Positions 1-6,340 of a DNA stretch of 6,452 bases are shown here, in pieces (position 1 is the stretch's first letter; each line of letters opens with the position of its first letter). The notes under the pieces were generated by a model. The model made no database searches. It was given only the letters and a program-made list of their open reading frames with translations, and was not told where the DNA came from. A program made the position numbers and the translations under genes. Origin of the DNA: Acidobacteriaceae bacterium (GTDB taxonomy: Bacteria > Acidobacteriota > Terriglobia > Bryobacterales > Bryobacteraceae); assembly GCA_019246575.1 (NCBI GenBank), contig JAFAQG010000999.1, forward strand, positions 1 to 6,452, read 5' to 3'.

Positions 1-287
1 TCCGCGCTCGAGTACAGCCGGCATACGGCGACGCACCTCAAAAAATCCACTCCCGTCAGCCCCGCGTCACTCGAAAGCGCAAGCGCAACGGTACCGCGCA
101 CGCCGTCTAAATCGTCGATGAGCGACTCTGTCGCACGCAGTCGAATACCGGCTGCTCCATCCGACCGCTCTGTACAGTAGCTTACAATGTTCTCCGGATG
201 CAGCTGCCGGCGAACTGCGTCCGCGTGCATCCCGATTCGGACCAAGTCGTCGCTGTCAAGAAGCTGGATGGCTTCGTTCCGCGTCAG
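1..287 (-). CDS. MqnC/MqnE/CofH-like protein lacking the radical SAM core (partial, C-terminus off the left edge)
   Basis: Ninety-five codons are visible, open to the window edge. Residues 1-35 (LTRNEAIQLL, then ADAVRRQLHPENIV) match the N-terminal helices of the futalosine-pathway radical SAM enzymes MqnC and MqnE and of CofH. Those enzymes then continue with YxxDRNxNYTNxC and a CX3CX2C [4Fe-4S] motif. Here the chain reads YCTER at 37-41 and moves into a segment (about 50-93) resembling the later CofH/MqnC part, with LTGVDFLRCVAVCRLY at 77-92 in place of the usual xTGxDxLRTxAxARLxLDN. The cluster motif and most of the barrel, roughly 200 residues, are absent, so normal radical SAM chemistry is not expected. 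The only Cys spacing is C85 and C89, with no third Cys. The start is taken as CTG at 287-285, behind GGAGGT and overlapping the mqnA stop as CTGA; the first in-frame ATG (230) would cut into the conserved N-terminus. Family resemblance is from memory of the motifs. An in-frame deletion pseudogene is the main alternative. Confidence 0.6.
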   Translation of the reverse strand, partial: MTRNEAIQLLDSDDLVRIGMHADAVRRQLHPENIVSYCTERSDGAAGIRLRATESLIDDLDGVRGTVALALSSDAGLTGVDFLRCVAVCRLYSSA

Positions 288-1069
288 GCTCGCACCTCCG
301 TTGCCATTCGGCTCAAATTGAAGAATGCCTCGAGCCCCTCGAGTTCCCTCGCGGTCAACTCGTAATGAATGTGATCACGCAGGTAGCGCTCCGCTAAGTC
401 GCGGGCAATCTGCCGATTGGCGTGTTCGCAATCAATGATCTCGTCCAGCCGCGACTTCCCATATAGGTACGACGCGCGCGTGATCTCCTCGATCCGCGCC
501 ACGTCAAGACCCGCTTTGCCTGCCCAAACTGCAAAAACCATGGGCAAGTTCGTCAGGCGAAACCATTCTTTTCCCAAATCGAGCCAGGCAAGTCCCGTCC
601 GATTGGGTTCGATTCGCAAAGCGGCGTCGCCGATGATCAGCGCCGCGTCGGAGTTCCGCAGCATCTCGTCTAAATTGGGTTCGTTTCGCAAAATGCGGGG
701 TTCGGCCCCAAAACGTTCCCGCAAAATAACGCGCGCGAGCTCAACCGATGTCCTGGACCCGGAGTCGGCTGCGAGGATGCGAATCTGCCGCCAGGGCACT
801 TTAGAGAAGAGGAGAATGCTTCGAACGGGCCCTGCGGCGACAATGCCCGTACCGGGAACAATCTGGAGGTGCTGGCGCGCAATCTCCGCGACCGGGACAA
901 GACCGGCCTGAATCGTATCCTGCTCGACTCGATCCGCGCAGACGGCCGGAGTGGAAAAACTGAGACTGACCTCTTCCCGCTGAGGACCCTCCACCATGCC
1001 CCAAACGAGAGGAAGCGTGTTCAGATAGCTGACCGCCCCAAGGAGGGGTCGTGAGGTGTCGGAGGTCAA
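284..1069 (-). CDS. mqnA: Chorismate dehydratase MqnA (futalosine pathway of menaquinone synthesis)
   Basis: MqnA is a cytosolic enzyme that dehydrates chorismate to 3-enolpyruvylbenzoate, the entry step of the futalosine route to menaquinone. The 261-residue chain has the usual length and periplasmic-binding-protein-like fold signatures: GAVSYLNTLPL at 11-21, GLVPVAEIA at 56-64, SGSRTSVELAR at 103-113, DAALIIGDAAL at 141-151 and DLGKEWFRLTNLPMVFAVWA at 164-183. Translation starts at TTG (1069-1067). An in-frame TAG at 1081-1079 excludes a longer protein, and no other start lies before the conserved GAVSYLNT. The ribosome binding site is weak (GAGAG almost touching the TTG), so expression may depend on ribosomes finishing queE 24 nt upstream. 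The TGA stop overlaps the CTG of the next gene. Chorismate dehydratase is a confident call. mqnB, mqnD and any intact mqnE or mqnC are not in the window. Confidence 0.95.
   Translation of the reverse strand: MTSDTSRPLLGAVSYLNTLPLVWGMVEGPQREEVSLSFSTPAVCADRVEQDTIQAGLVPVAEIARQHLQIVPGTGIVAAGPVRSILLFSKVPWRQIRILAADSGSRTSVELARVILRERFGAEPRILRNEPNLDEMLRNSDAALIIGDAALRIEPNRTGLAWLDLGKEWFRLTNLPMVFAVWAGKAGLDVARIEEITRASYLYGKSRLDEIIDCEHANRQIARDLAERYLRDHIHYELTARELEGLEAFFNLSRMATEVRA
294..299 (-). promoter_or_regulatory. Shine-Dalgarno GGAGGT that decides a CTG start
   Basis: A perfect GGAGGT lies inside the last codons of mqnA, 6 nt upstream of CTG at 287-285. No ATG, GTG or TTG in the downstream gene's frame is within reach of it; the nearest later candidates are TTG at 245 and ATG at 230. 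The site therefore argues for a rare CTG start, with the CTG overlapping the mqnA TGA. Confidence 0.6.
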
Positions 1070-1093
1070 ACTCTCAGTCTACCCACGGCCCGA

Positions 1094-1777
1094 TCAGACG
1101 CCCCGCCGGTCGCCCCATAGCTCGATGTGAAGGCGAGGAGTCAGGCGATAGCCGCGCTCTTTACAGACCTGCGCAAGCCAGACTCCGCGCTCGCGTACGG
1201 TGTCGCGATCTGTGCCTTCCGGCATCAGGATGATGTTGTTGGGGTCGGCGTCGAGTTCGTTTCGCATCTGTTCCACTTCGGATAAGTCGTCGGGCGATGC
1301 GATTACGAATTTAAGCTGATACGGGTACTCGCTCATTAGCCGTTTCAGGATCTCCGGCTGATAGCGCAGTCGTTCGTGCTGCGCTGCCCAGCGTCCGCCT
1401 TCCCGCTGGCGCGGCGTCGAGTTCGAGAGCTTCGGACTGATACTCATCAGGTCGCAAAACACGGGTGCGAAGACCGTCCCCGCGGTTTCGATTGTGATAT
1501 GCAGGCCGATATCGCGCAGCGCTTGCGTTAGCTCTACAATGTCACGCGCAATCATCGGCTCGCCGCCTGTGACGACCACGTGCGAGGCGCCGAACGCGGC
1601 AACCTGTTCAACAATCCGCGCCACCGTTAACTCTTCGCCTTCGGGTTGCCAGGAGGTGTAAGGAGTATCGCACCAGGTGCAGCGAAGATTGCAACCCGAA
1701 GTGCGCACGAACACGGAAGGGACACCAAGCAGTGTGCCCTCGCCTTGAAGCGAATAGAAGACTTCGGAGATCTTCAC
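1094..1777 (-). CDS. queE: 7-carboxy-7-deazaguanine synthase QueE (radical SAM)
   Basis: QueE converts 6-carboxy-5,6,7,8-tetrahydropterin to 7-carboxy-7-deazaguanine, using S-adenosylmethionine and a [4Fe-4S] cluster, on the way to preQ0, queuosine and related 7-deazaguanines. The 227-residue product opens with the family signature [13 protein letters not shown] (2-14). The cluster motif CX3CX2C follows at C29, C33 and C36 ([16 protein letters not shown]), then the SAM-contacting GGEP at 71-74, SPK before the variable middle region, and LHIELWG near the end. The start is GTG at 1777-1775, which overlaps the queC stop as GTGA. Reading further upstream in this frame only adds a low-complexity Arg/Cys-rich extension that is antiparallel to nothing in the family and lies inside queC, so it was discarded. 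Close coupling to queC, the next enzyme of the same pathway, supports the assignment. Confidence 0.96.
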   Translation of the reverse strand: MKISEVFYSLQGEGTLLGVPSVFVRTSGCNLRCTWCDTPYTSWQPEGEELTVARIVEQVAAFGASHVVVTGGEPMIARDIVELTQALRDIGLHITIETAGTVFAPVFCDLMSISPKLSNSTPRQREGGRWAAQHERLRYQPEILKRLMSEYPYQLKFVIASPDDLSEVEQMRNELDADPNNIILMPEGTDRDTVRERGVWLAQVCKERGYRLTPRLHIELWGDRRGV

Positions 1778-2475
1778 CGAACCGCTAGCACAGGATCTGC
1801 TACACCCGCCTCTGCAAAGCCTTTCTGACGCAGGATGCACGAGTCGCACGCGCCGCACGGCCGTCCCGCTTTGTCGGGGTCATAACAACTGTGAGTCAGG
1901 CCGAGGTCGACACCCAACTTCACCGCCGTGCGCACGATTTCCGCCTTCGTCATCCTTATGAGCGGCGTATTTATAGCGATTCGCGTTGTGCCTTCCACGC
2001 CCGATTTCGTCGCGACATTGGCCATCTGCTCGAAGGATCGGATAAATTCGGGCCGGCAATCCGGATAGCCGGAGTAGTCGAGCGCATTCACACCAATAAA
2101 AATGTTGGTCGCGCCCACCACTTCCGCGTAGGCGAGCGCGAATGAAAGGAAGATCGTATTGCGTGCCGGCACATACGTCACGGGTATTCCGTCACGCATA
2201 ACATCGGTGCTGCGGCCTTTCGGTACCTGAATATCGTCCGTGAGCGCGGAACCGCCGAAGACGCGCAAATCGATCGGGGCGATTATGTGCTCGCTTGCTG
2301 CGAGACTCTCCGCGACGCGCCGCGCGGCCTCGAGCTCGATCGCATGCCGTTGCCCGTAATCGAACGACAGGCAATAACATTCAAACCCTTCCCTACGAGC
2401 AATCGCGAGGCAAGTCGCCGAGTCGAGTCCTCCGCTAAGAAGACATATTGCGCGCGTGTTTGCATCTCCGCTCAT
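1774..2475 (-). CDS. queC: 7-cyano-7-deazaguanine (preQ0) synthase QueC
   Basis: QueC uses ATP and ammonia to turn 7-carboxy-7-deazaguanine, the QueE product, into preQ0. The 233-residue protein has the family length. The N-terminal PP-loop is SGGLDSAT at 14-21, followed by [18 protein letters not shown] and the [17 protein letters not shown] block. The C-terminal zinc site is complete: C197 in SCYDP, then C207, C210 and C213 in [10 protein letters not shown]. The ATG at 2475-2473 overlaps the xseA stop as ATGA and lies just before the PP-loop. The frame stays open upstream for about 70 more codons inside xseA, but that extension is not family sequence. The queC stop overlaps the queE start. 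Other preQ0 genes (folE, queD) and queF are not in the window, so the final product (queuosine in tRNA or another deazapurine) cannot be read from this locus. Confidence 0.96.
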   Translation of the reverse strand: MSGDANTRAICLLSGGLDSATCLAIARREGFECYCLSFDYGQRHAIELEAARRVAESLAASEHIIAPIDLRVFGGSALTDDIQVPKGRSTDVMRDGIPVTYVPARNTIFLSFALAYAEVVGATNIFIGVNALDYSGYPDCRPEFIRSFEQMANVATKSGVEGTTRIAINTPLIRMTKAEIVRTAVKLGVDLGLTHSCYDPDKAGRPCGACDSCILRQKGFAEAGVADPVLAVR

Positions 2476-3869
2476 GTTTCTTCTTCGCCGGGTCGCAATC
2501 CGGTAACAAGCGCCTCCAGTTCGCCGCGATGCAATCTGATTCTTATCGGTTCTCCCGCTGAGGTCTCCTCCGCGGAACGCAACGCGTGCCCATCCGCATT
2601 CTGCACAATCGCATAACCACGCGCGAGTACAGCCAACGGGCTGATCTGCGTGAGACGCAAATGCAACGATTCGTGGAGGCGCTTCGCGTTCCATAACTTC
2701 GATTCCATCTGCTTTACCATTCGCTCCCGGAGTAGATGCTGTTCATGCCGGATGCGCGCAAATCGAAGCCGGAGATTGGCAGCCTCGACCCTCCGTGTCA
2801 AATCGCTTAACCGGCGCTTGCGGGCCTCGATTGTCTCCCGCTGCATGTGCCGTAGGCGATACTCGAGATCGTCCACCTGCTGTGCGCGCCGCGTTAGAGC
2901 TCGGTGAATGACAGTTGCAACGCGGTCTGTGATCTTCTGCCCGAGATCGCGCGCACAGAGCAGCAGGCGGTAGCGAATCGCCTGGAGTGCTCTCTCGCGG
3001 GCTGCCGCGATCTGATCCAGCAGGCTCTCACGCGTGCAGACCACCATCTCCGCCGCTGCCGAAGGTGTTGGCGCTCTAAGATCGGCGACGAAATCGCAGA
3101 TCGTGAAGTCTGTCTCATGCCCGATCGCCGAAATAACAGGAACGCTGGATGCGGCTATCGCGCGCGCCACTTCCTCCTCATTGAACGTCCACAGATCTTC
3201 GAGCGAACCGCCGCCCCGCGCCACAATCACGATATCCGCCCAACCGCTTGCGCTGAAATACGCCAGCCCCGCGCAGACCTGCTCGACGGATCCTTCACCT
3301 TGCACCTGCGCAGGAAATACTCGAGTGTGCAGCCCCGGAAACCGCCGCTCTAGCACATGAAGAATATCGCGGATGACCGCGCCCGCAGCAGACGTCACAA
3401 TCCCAACGCGCTTTGGAAGTCTTGGCAGAGCGCGCTTCCGTGCCTGGTCGAACAGGCCCTCTCCGTCGAGTTTGCGCTTCAATTGTTCGAAGGCGAGCTG
3501 CAGCGCTCCCGCTCCCTGCGGCTCTAATACCTCCACGATCAGCTGGTATTCGCCGCGGCCTTCATATACTTGCAAATTGCCGCGCGCAATCACCGCCAGC
3601 CCGTCTTGCGGTTTAAACTTCGCGTACCGCGCCGTCCCTCGAAAGAACGCGCACTTGAGTTGGCTTCGTTCGTCTTTGAGGCAGAAATAGTAGTGCCCGC
3701 TTGCCGCCGTGCGGCATCCGGAGATTTCGCCCGCTACCCAGATGCCCTGAAAATCCGATTCGAGAACTCGCTGTAACGCCGCATTCAGGTCGCTGACCGT
3801 GAAAACACGCCGGCCCGGTTCGAAGGTTAAGCTGAGCTGGGTTGACTCATTGCCGGTTCGCAACAACAT
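2472..3869 (-). CDS. xseA: Exodeoxyribonuclease VII large subunit XseA
   Basis: XseA is the catalytic subunit of exonuclease VII, which degrades single-stranded DNA from both ends in mismatch repair and damage processing. The 465-residue length is normal. An OB-fold DNA-binding domain covers about 22-118 ([28 protein letters not shown]). The catalytic domain begins near 150, with [20 protein letters not shown] (154-173), [17 protein letters not shown] (216-232) and [20 protein letters not shown] (246-265), ending at [10 protein letters not shown] long Arg/Glu-rich helical coiled coil fills about 275-400, and the C-terminal segment has [13 protein letters not shown] at 409-421. The ATG at 3869 follows AGCAGG at short range. 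This is the first gene of the minus-strand operon and its stop overlaps queC. The small subunit gene xseB, a frequent neighbour, is absent here. Confidence 0.97.
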   Translation of the reverse strand: MLLRTGNESTQLSLTFEPGRRVFTVSDLNAALQRVLESDFQGIWVAGEISGCRTAASGHYYFCLKDERSQLKCAFFRGTARYAKFKPQDGLAVIARGNLQVYEGRGEYQLIVEVLEPQGAGALQLAFEQLKRKLDGEGLFDQARKRALPRLPKRVGIVTSAAGAVIRDILHVLERRFPGLHTRVFPAQVQGEGSVEQVCAGLAYFSASGWADIVIVARGGGSLEDLWTFNEEEVARAIAASSVPVISAIGHETDFTICDFVADLRAPTPSAAAEMVVCTRESLLDQIAAARERALQAIRYRLLLCARDLGQKITDRVATVIHRALTRRAQQVDDLEYRLRHMQRETIEARKRRLSDLTRRVEAANLRLRFARIRHEQHLLRERMVKQMESKLWNAKRLHESLHLRLTQISPLAVLARGYAIVQNADGHALRSAEETSAGEPIRIRLHRGELEALVTGLRPGEEET

Positions 3870-3898
3870 CCTGCTACACCCAGTTTGGCGTATCGTAC

Positions 3899-3926
3899 TT
3901 GTCCGTGCCGCTTGCGATGATATTCT
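3899..3926 (+). promoter_or_regulatory. Candidate sigma-70-type promoter for glnA
   Basis: TTGTCC at 3899-3904 and TATTCT at 3921-3926 are separated by 16 bp, which predicts a start near 3933 and a glnA leader of about 100 nt. Just downstream CGATC occurs twice, at 3937 and 3947, spaced one helical turn apart, which could be half-sites for a regulator. No sigma-54 GG-N10-GC element is present, although nitrogen-regulated glnA genes often have one. The call rests on hexamers alone. Confidence 0.35.
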
Positions 3927-3953
3927 AGCGAGTTACCGATCTTTCTCGATCGC
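3912..3953 (-). promoter_or_regulatory. Candidate sigma-70-type promoter for the xseA-queC-queE-mqnA operon
   Basis: Read on the minus strand, TAGAAT (3927-3922) is a good -10 hexamer about 53 bp before the xseA ATG, giving an expected leader of about 45 nt. No convincing -35 is seen at 16-18 bp. The -10 overlaps the proposed glnA -10 on the other strand. This is inferred from hexamer match only. Confidence 0.35.
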
Positions 3954-3963
3954 GCATTGCGGG

Positions 3964-3991
3964 CCGAGTCGCCGCCGCTTTGGGCGCTCGG
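3964..3991 (+). repeat. Hairpin in the glnA leader
   Basis: CCGAG (3964-3968) plus CGCC (3970-3973) can pair with GGCG (3983-3986) plus CTCGG (3987-3991). This is a nine-base-pair GC-rich stem with one bulged T and a nine-base loop. It lies in the presumed 5' untranslated leader of glnA. No T-run follows, so it is not a classic terminator. Confidence 0.45.
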
Positions 3992-4000
3992 AACCGGTTC
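3991..4000. repeat. Perfect 10-bp palindrome GAACCGGTTC upstream of glnA
   Basis: GAACCGGTTC is identical on both strands, sits 32 bp before the glnA ATG and shares one base with the preceding hairpin. It could be a dimeric repressor operator or the top of an RNA stem. A chance palindrome is also possible. Confidence 0.4.
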
Positions 4001-4032
4001 TGTAGCCGCAATCACACTTACATGGAGGAAAC

Positions 4033-5442
4033 ATGACGCCACAGGAAATCCTTGATTCAGCAAAGAAAAATGAAGTGCGCCAGATCGATTTGCGCTTCAC
4101 AGATCTCCCCGGCCTAAGCCAGCACATCTCATATCCGGTCAATATGCTTGACGAGGGCTCATTCGAGGATGGCTTCGGCATCGACGGATCCAGTATCCGA
4201 GGCTGGGCCGCGATCAATGAGAGCGACATGCTCATCATTCCCGATGCATCCACCGCATTCATGGACCCATTCGCGGAGACCCGAACGCTTGTCATGCTGG
4301 GTGACATTATCGATCCGATCACCCGGCAACACTACGATCGCGACCCGCGGTGGATTGCGAAGAAAGCCGAATTGTATCTGAGGAACAGCGGCATCGCCGA
4401 CACGGCTTACTTTGGAGCCGAAGCTGAGTTCTTCATTTTCGACAACATCCGCTTCGATCAGAACCAGCACAGCGCTTTTTATTACGTGGATGCGGAAGAA
4501 GGGCGTTGGAACTCCGGACGCGAAGAAAACAATCTCGGTTACCGTCCGCGCTACAAAGAAGGATATTTTCCCGTCCAGCCGACGGATCACTATCAGGACC
4601 TGCGTAGCGAGATGGTCGCCACCATGCTCGAGTGCGGCTTAAATATCGAGTGCCATCACCACGAAGTCGCGACCGGCGGTCAATGTGAAATCGACCAGAA
4701 GTTCGACACCCTGGTGAAGTCAGCCGACAACATGATGCTGTACAAGTATGTCGTGCGAAATGTCGCGTATCAGTACGGCAAAACAGTGACGTTCATGCCG
4801 AAACCGCTGTTCGGCGACAACGGGAGCGGCATGCACACGCACCAAAGCCTCTGGGCCGATGGCAAGCCGCTGTTCGCCGGCGAAAATTATGCGGGCTTGA
4901 GCCAGACGGCGCTCTGGTATATCGGAGGTCTATTGCGCCATGCACGTGCGCTCTCGGCCGTTATCGCGCCAACAACCAATAGCTATAAACGCTTGGTGCC
5001 AGGCTATGAGGCCCCTGTGAATCTGGCCTACTCGCGCCGGAACAGATCCGCTGCGGTGCGCATTCCCATGTACTCGCACAGCCCCAAAGCGAAGCGCGTA
5101 GAGTTCCGTCCGCCCGATCCTGCCTGTAATCCGTATCTCGCGTTTGCAGCTATGATGATGGCCGGCATCGACGGCATTATGAACAAGGTCGATCCCGGAG
5201 AACCGCTGGACAAGGACATCTACGATCTCTCGCCGGAAGAATTGAAGAAGGTGCCATCCATGCCGGGCTCGCTCGATGAAGCGCTGACATGTCTTGAAGA
5301 GGACCACACGTTCCTGACGAAGGGGGACGTGTTTTCCGAAGAGCTGATCGAAACGTTTGTCTCCTACAAGCGCAAGTCGGAAGCTGAAGCCGTGCGGCTG
5401 CGCCCGCATCCCTACGAATTTGCACTCTACTACGACATTTGA
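4033..5442 (+). CDS. glnA: Glutamine synthetase, type I (GSI-beta, adenylylatable)
   Basis: GlnA condenses glutamate and ammonia into glutamine with ATP hydrolysis, acting as a cytosolic dodecamer at the centre of nitrogen assimilation. The 469-residue length fits GSI. The N-terminal beta-grasp domain carries [15 protein letters not shown] (44-58). The catalytic domain shows the metal-binding glutamates E130 and E132 (FGAEAEFF), then E211 and E219 in [15 protein letters not shown]268 in [10 protein letters not shown]326 in the flexible loop ([11 protein letters not shown]), and RVEFRPPDP at 355-363. [11 protein letters not shown] places a tyrosine at 397, matching the E. coli adenylylation site, so control by an adenylyltransferase (GlnE) and PII protein is expected, though neither gene is here. 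A strong GGAGG (4024-4028) sits 4 nt before the ATG. The gene stands alone between divergent xseA and convergent pheA. Confidence 0.98.
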   Translation: MTPQEILDSAKKNEVRQIDLRFTDLPGLSQHISYPVNMLDEGSFEDGFGIDGSSIRGWAAINESDMLIIPDASTAFMDPFAETRTLVMLGDIIDPITRQHYDRDPRWIAKKAELYLRNSGIADTAYFGAEAEFFIFDNIRFDQNQHSAFYYVDAEEGRWNSGREENNLGYRPRYKEGYFPVQPTDHYQDLRSEMVATMLECGLNIECHHHEVATGGQCEIDQKFDTLVKSADNMMLYKYVVRNVAYQYGKTVTFMPKPLFGDNGSGMHTHQSLWADGKPLFAGENYAGLSQTALWYIGGLLRHARALSAVIAPTTNSYKRLVPGYEAPVNLAYSRRNRSAAVRIPMYSHSPKAKRVEFRPPDPACNPYLAFAAMMMAGIDGIMNKVDPGEPLDKDIYDLSPEELKKVPSMPGSLDEALTCLEEDHTFLTKGDVFSEELIETFVSYKRKSEAEAVRLRPHPYEFALYYDI

Positions 5443-5456
5443 CGTTCGAAACTGAA

Positions 5457-5471
5457 CCCGCGCATCGCGGG
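5457..5471. terminator. GC-rich hairpin between the convergent glnA and pheA genes
   Basis: CCCGCG (5457-5462) and CGCGGG (5466-5471) form a perfect six-base-pair stem with a CAT loop, 14 nt after the glnA stop. On the glnA side the following bases (CCCATC) are not T-rich. Read on the minus strand the stem is followed by TTCAGTTTC, a poor U-tract. It may act as a weak or bidirectional terminator; this is inferred from position and symmetry. Confidence 0.35.
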
Positions 5472-5495
5472 CCCATCGGTGTGCGTGCGCGACAT

Positions 5496-6338
5496 CTATG
5501 GTGTCGGCCGATAGCTTCCCAACACTTTTAAGAAGTTCGTAAGTTCGGCTAGATTTGAGAGCGCGTTCTTGACTTGTTTGTCCTCTGTCGATCCATGCAG
5601 ATCAACATAGAACAGGTATTCCCACGGCTTTCCCCGCAAGGGACGCGATTCGATTTTGGTCAGGTTTATATTCCGGAGCGCAAAGCAAGCCATGGCTTTG
5701 AATAGCGCGCCCGGTACATTAGGCATCGCGAACACCAATGATGTTTTCCATTCCCGTTCCTGCTTTGTTGTGCGTCGGTAGTGTTTCGATAGCAGAAAAA
5801 ATCGCGTAAAGTTCCGTGTATCGTCCTCTATGTTCCTGCGCTGGATGACACCGCCGTAGATGTGCGCCGCCGTTTCCGACGCGATGGCGGCGGCAGCCGG
5901 CGGCCGTCGCTCGCGCAGCATCTTGACGCTGCCGGCAGTGTCGTAGAACGGAACCGGCTCGATCCGCCTGTTCTTTTCAAAAAACCGGCGGCACTGGTTG
6001 AGAGCGACGGGATGCGAGAAGGCCTGGCGAAGCTCCGAAAACCGCACGCCCGGCATGGTAATCAGCTGGTGTGAGATTCGCACGCTTGTTTCACCCCTGA
6101 TGGCGAAATCGCATTCGACCAAATGGTCGTAGTTTTCATGCACGCTGCCGTGCAATGTGTTCTCGATCGGAATGATGGCGTGGCTGACCTTTCCTTTATC
6201 GAGCGATTCGAAGACCTCCCGAAACGAGGCGCAAGGTACGGCCAGAACTCGCCTGCCTAGAAGTTTTTGGGCCGCCTGATGGCTAAACGCTCCAAGTTCG
6301 CCCTGAAATGCCGCTGCGATTCGTGATTTCGTCGCCAT
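5496..6338 (-). CDS. pheA: Prephenate dehydratase (monofunctional) with ACT domain
   Basis: This cytosolic enzyme decarboxylates and dehydrates prephenate to phenylpyruvate, the step that commits chorismate-derived carbon to phenylalanine. At 280 residues it is the stand-alone form: there is no chorismate mutase domain before FQGELGAFSHQAA (11-23). The catalytic domain shows IPIENTLHGSVHENYD (56-71), ISHQLI (88-93), SHPVALNQC (108-116), FYDTAGSVKML (131-141) and NFTRFFLLS (176-184), the last containing the catalytic TRF threonine motif. The ACT domain spans about 199-275, with PGALFKAMACFALRNINLT (209-227) and ESRP (230-233), the phenylalanine-binding motif, so feedback inhibition by phenylalanine is expected. 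No Shine-Dalgarno precedes the ATG. An in-frame TAG at 6347-6345 limits any longer start to a CTG. An open frame ends 2 nt upstream, which suggests translational coupling. The stop is TAG. Confidence 0.96.
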   Translation of the reverse strand: MATKSRIAAAFQGELGAFSHQAAQKLLGRRVLAVPCASFREVFESLDKGKVSHAIIPIENTLHGSVHENYDHLVECDFAIRGETSVRISHQLITMPGVRFSELRQAFSHPVALNQCRRFFEKNRRIEPVPFYDTAGSVKMLRERRPPAAAAIASETAAHIYGGVIQRRNIEDDTRNFTRFFLLSKHYRRTTKQEREWKTSLVFAMPNVPGALFKAMACFALRNINLTKIESRPLRGKPWEYLFYVDLHGSTEDKQVKNALSNLAELTNFLKVLGSYRPTP

Positions 6339-6340
6339 GA

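Noticed and set aside
417..911. 164-codon open frame on the plus strand antisense to mqnA
   Set aside because: It is Arg/Ser-rich with no recognisable domain and lies fully opposite a clear mqnA; a shadow of GC-rich coding sequence.
1778..1858. N-terminal extension of queE by 27 codons
   Set aside because: The extension is Arg/Cys-rich sequence inside queC; the GTG at 1777 gives the exact family start and a GTGA overlap.
2476..2694. N-terminal extension of queC by about 73 codons
   Set aside because: The extra residues are not QueC-like and come from the xseA reading region; the ATG in the ATGA overlap sits correctly before the PP-loop.
2904..3360. Plus-strand open frames of 108 and 149 codons antisense to xseA
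   Set aside because: They overlap each other and the conserved xseA catalytic domain, are rich in Arg and Cys, and show no motif or ribosome binding site of note.
3870..4032. Sigma-54 promoter for glnA
   Set aside because: No GG and GC dinucleotides with the required 10-bp spacing in a TGGCAC/TTGC-like context were found in the spacer.
3870..4032. Glutamine or preQ riboswitch in the divergent spacer
   Set aside because: I could not see the conserved core of either class, and the preQ0 genes are internal to the operon rather than directly after a leader.
4930..5409. 159-codon open frame on the minus strand antisense to glnA
   Set aside because: It lies opposite the most conserved part of glutamine synthetase and has no family features; best explained by codon constraint in glnA.
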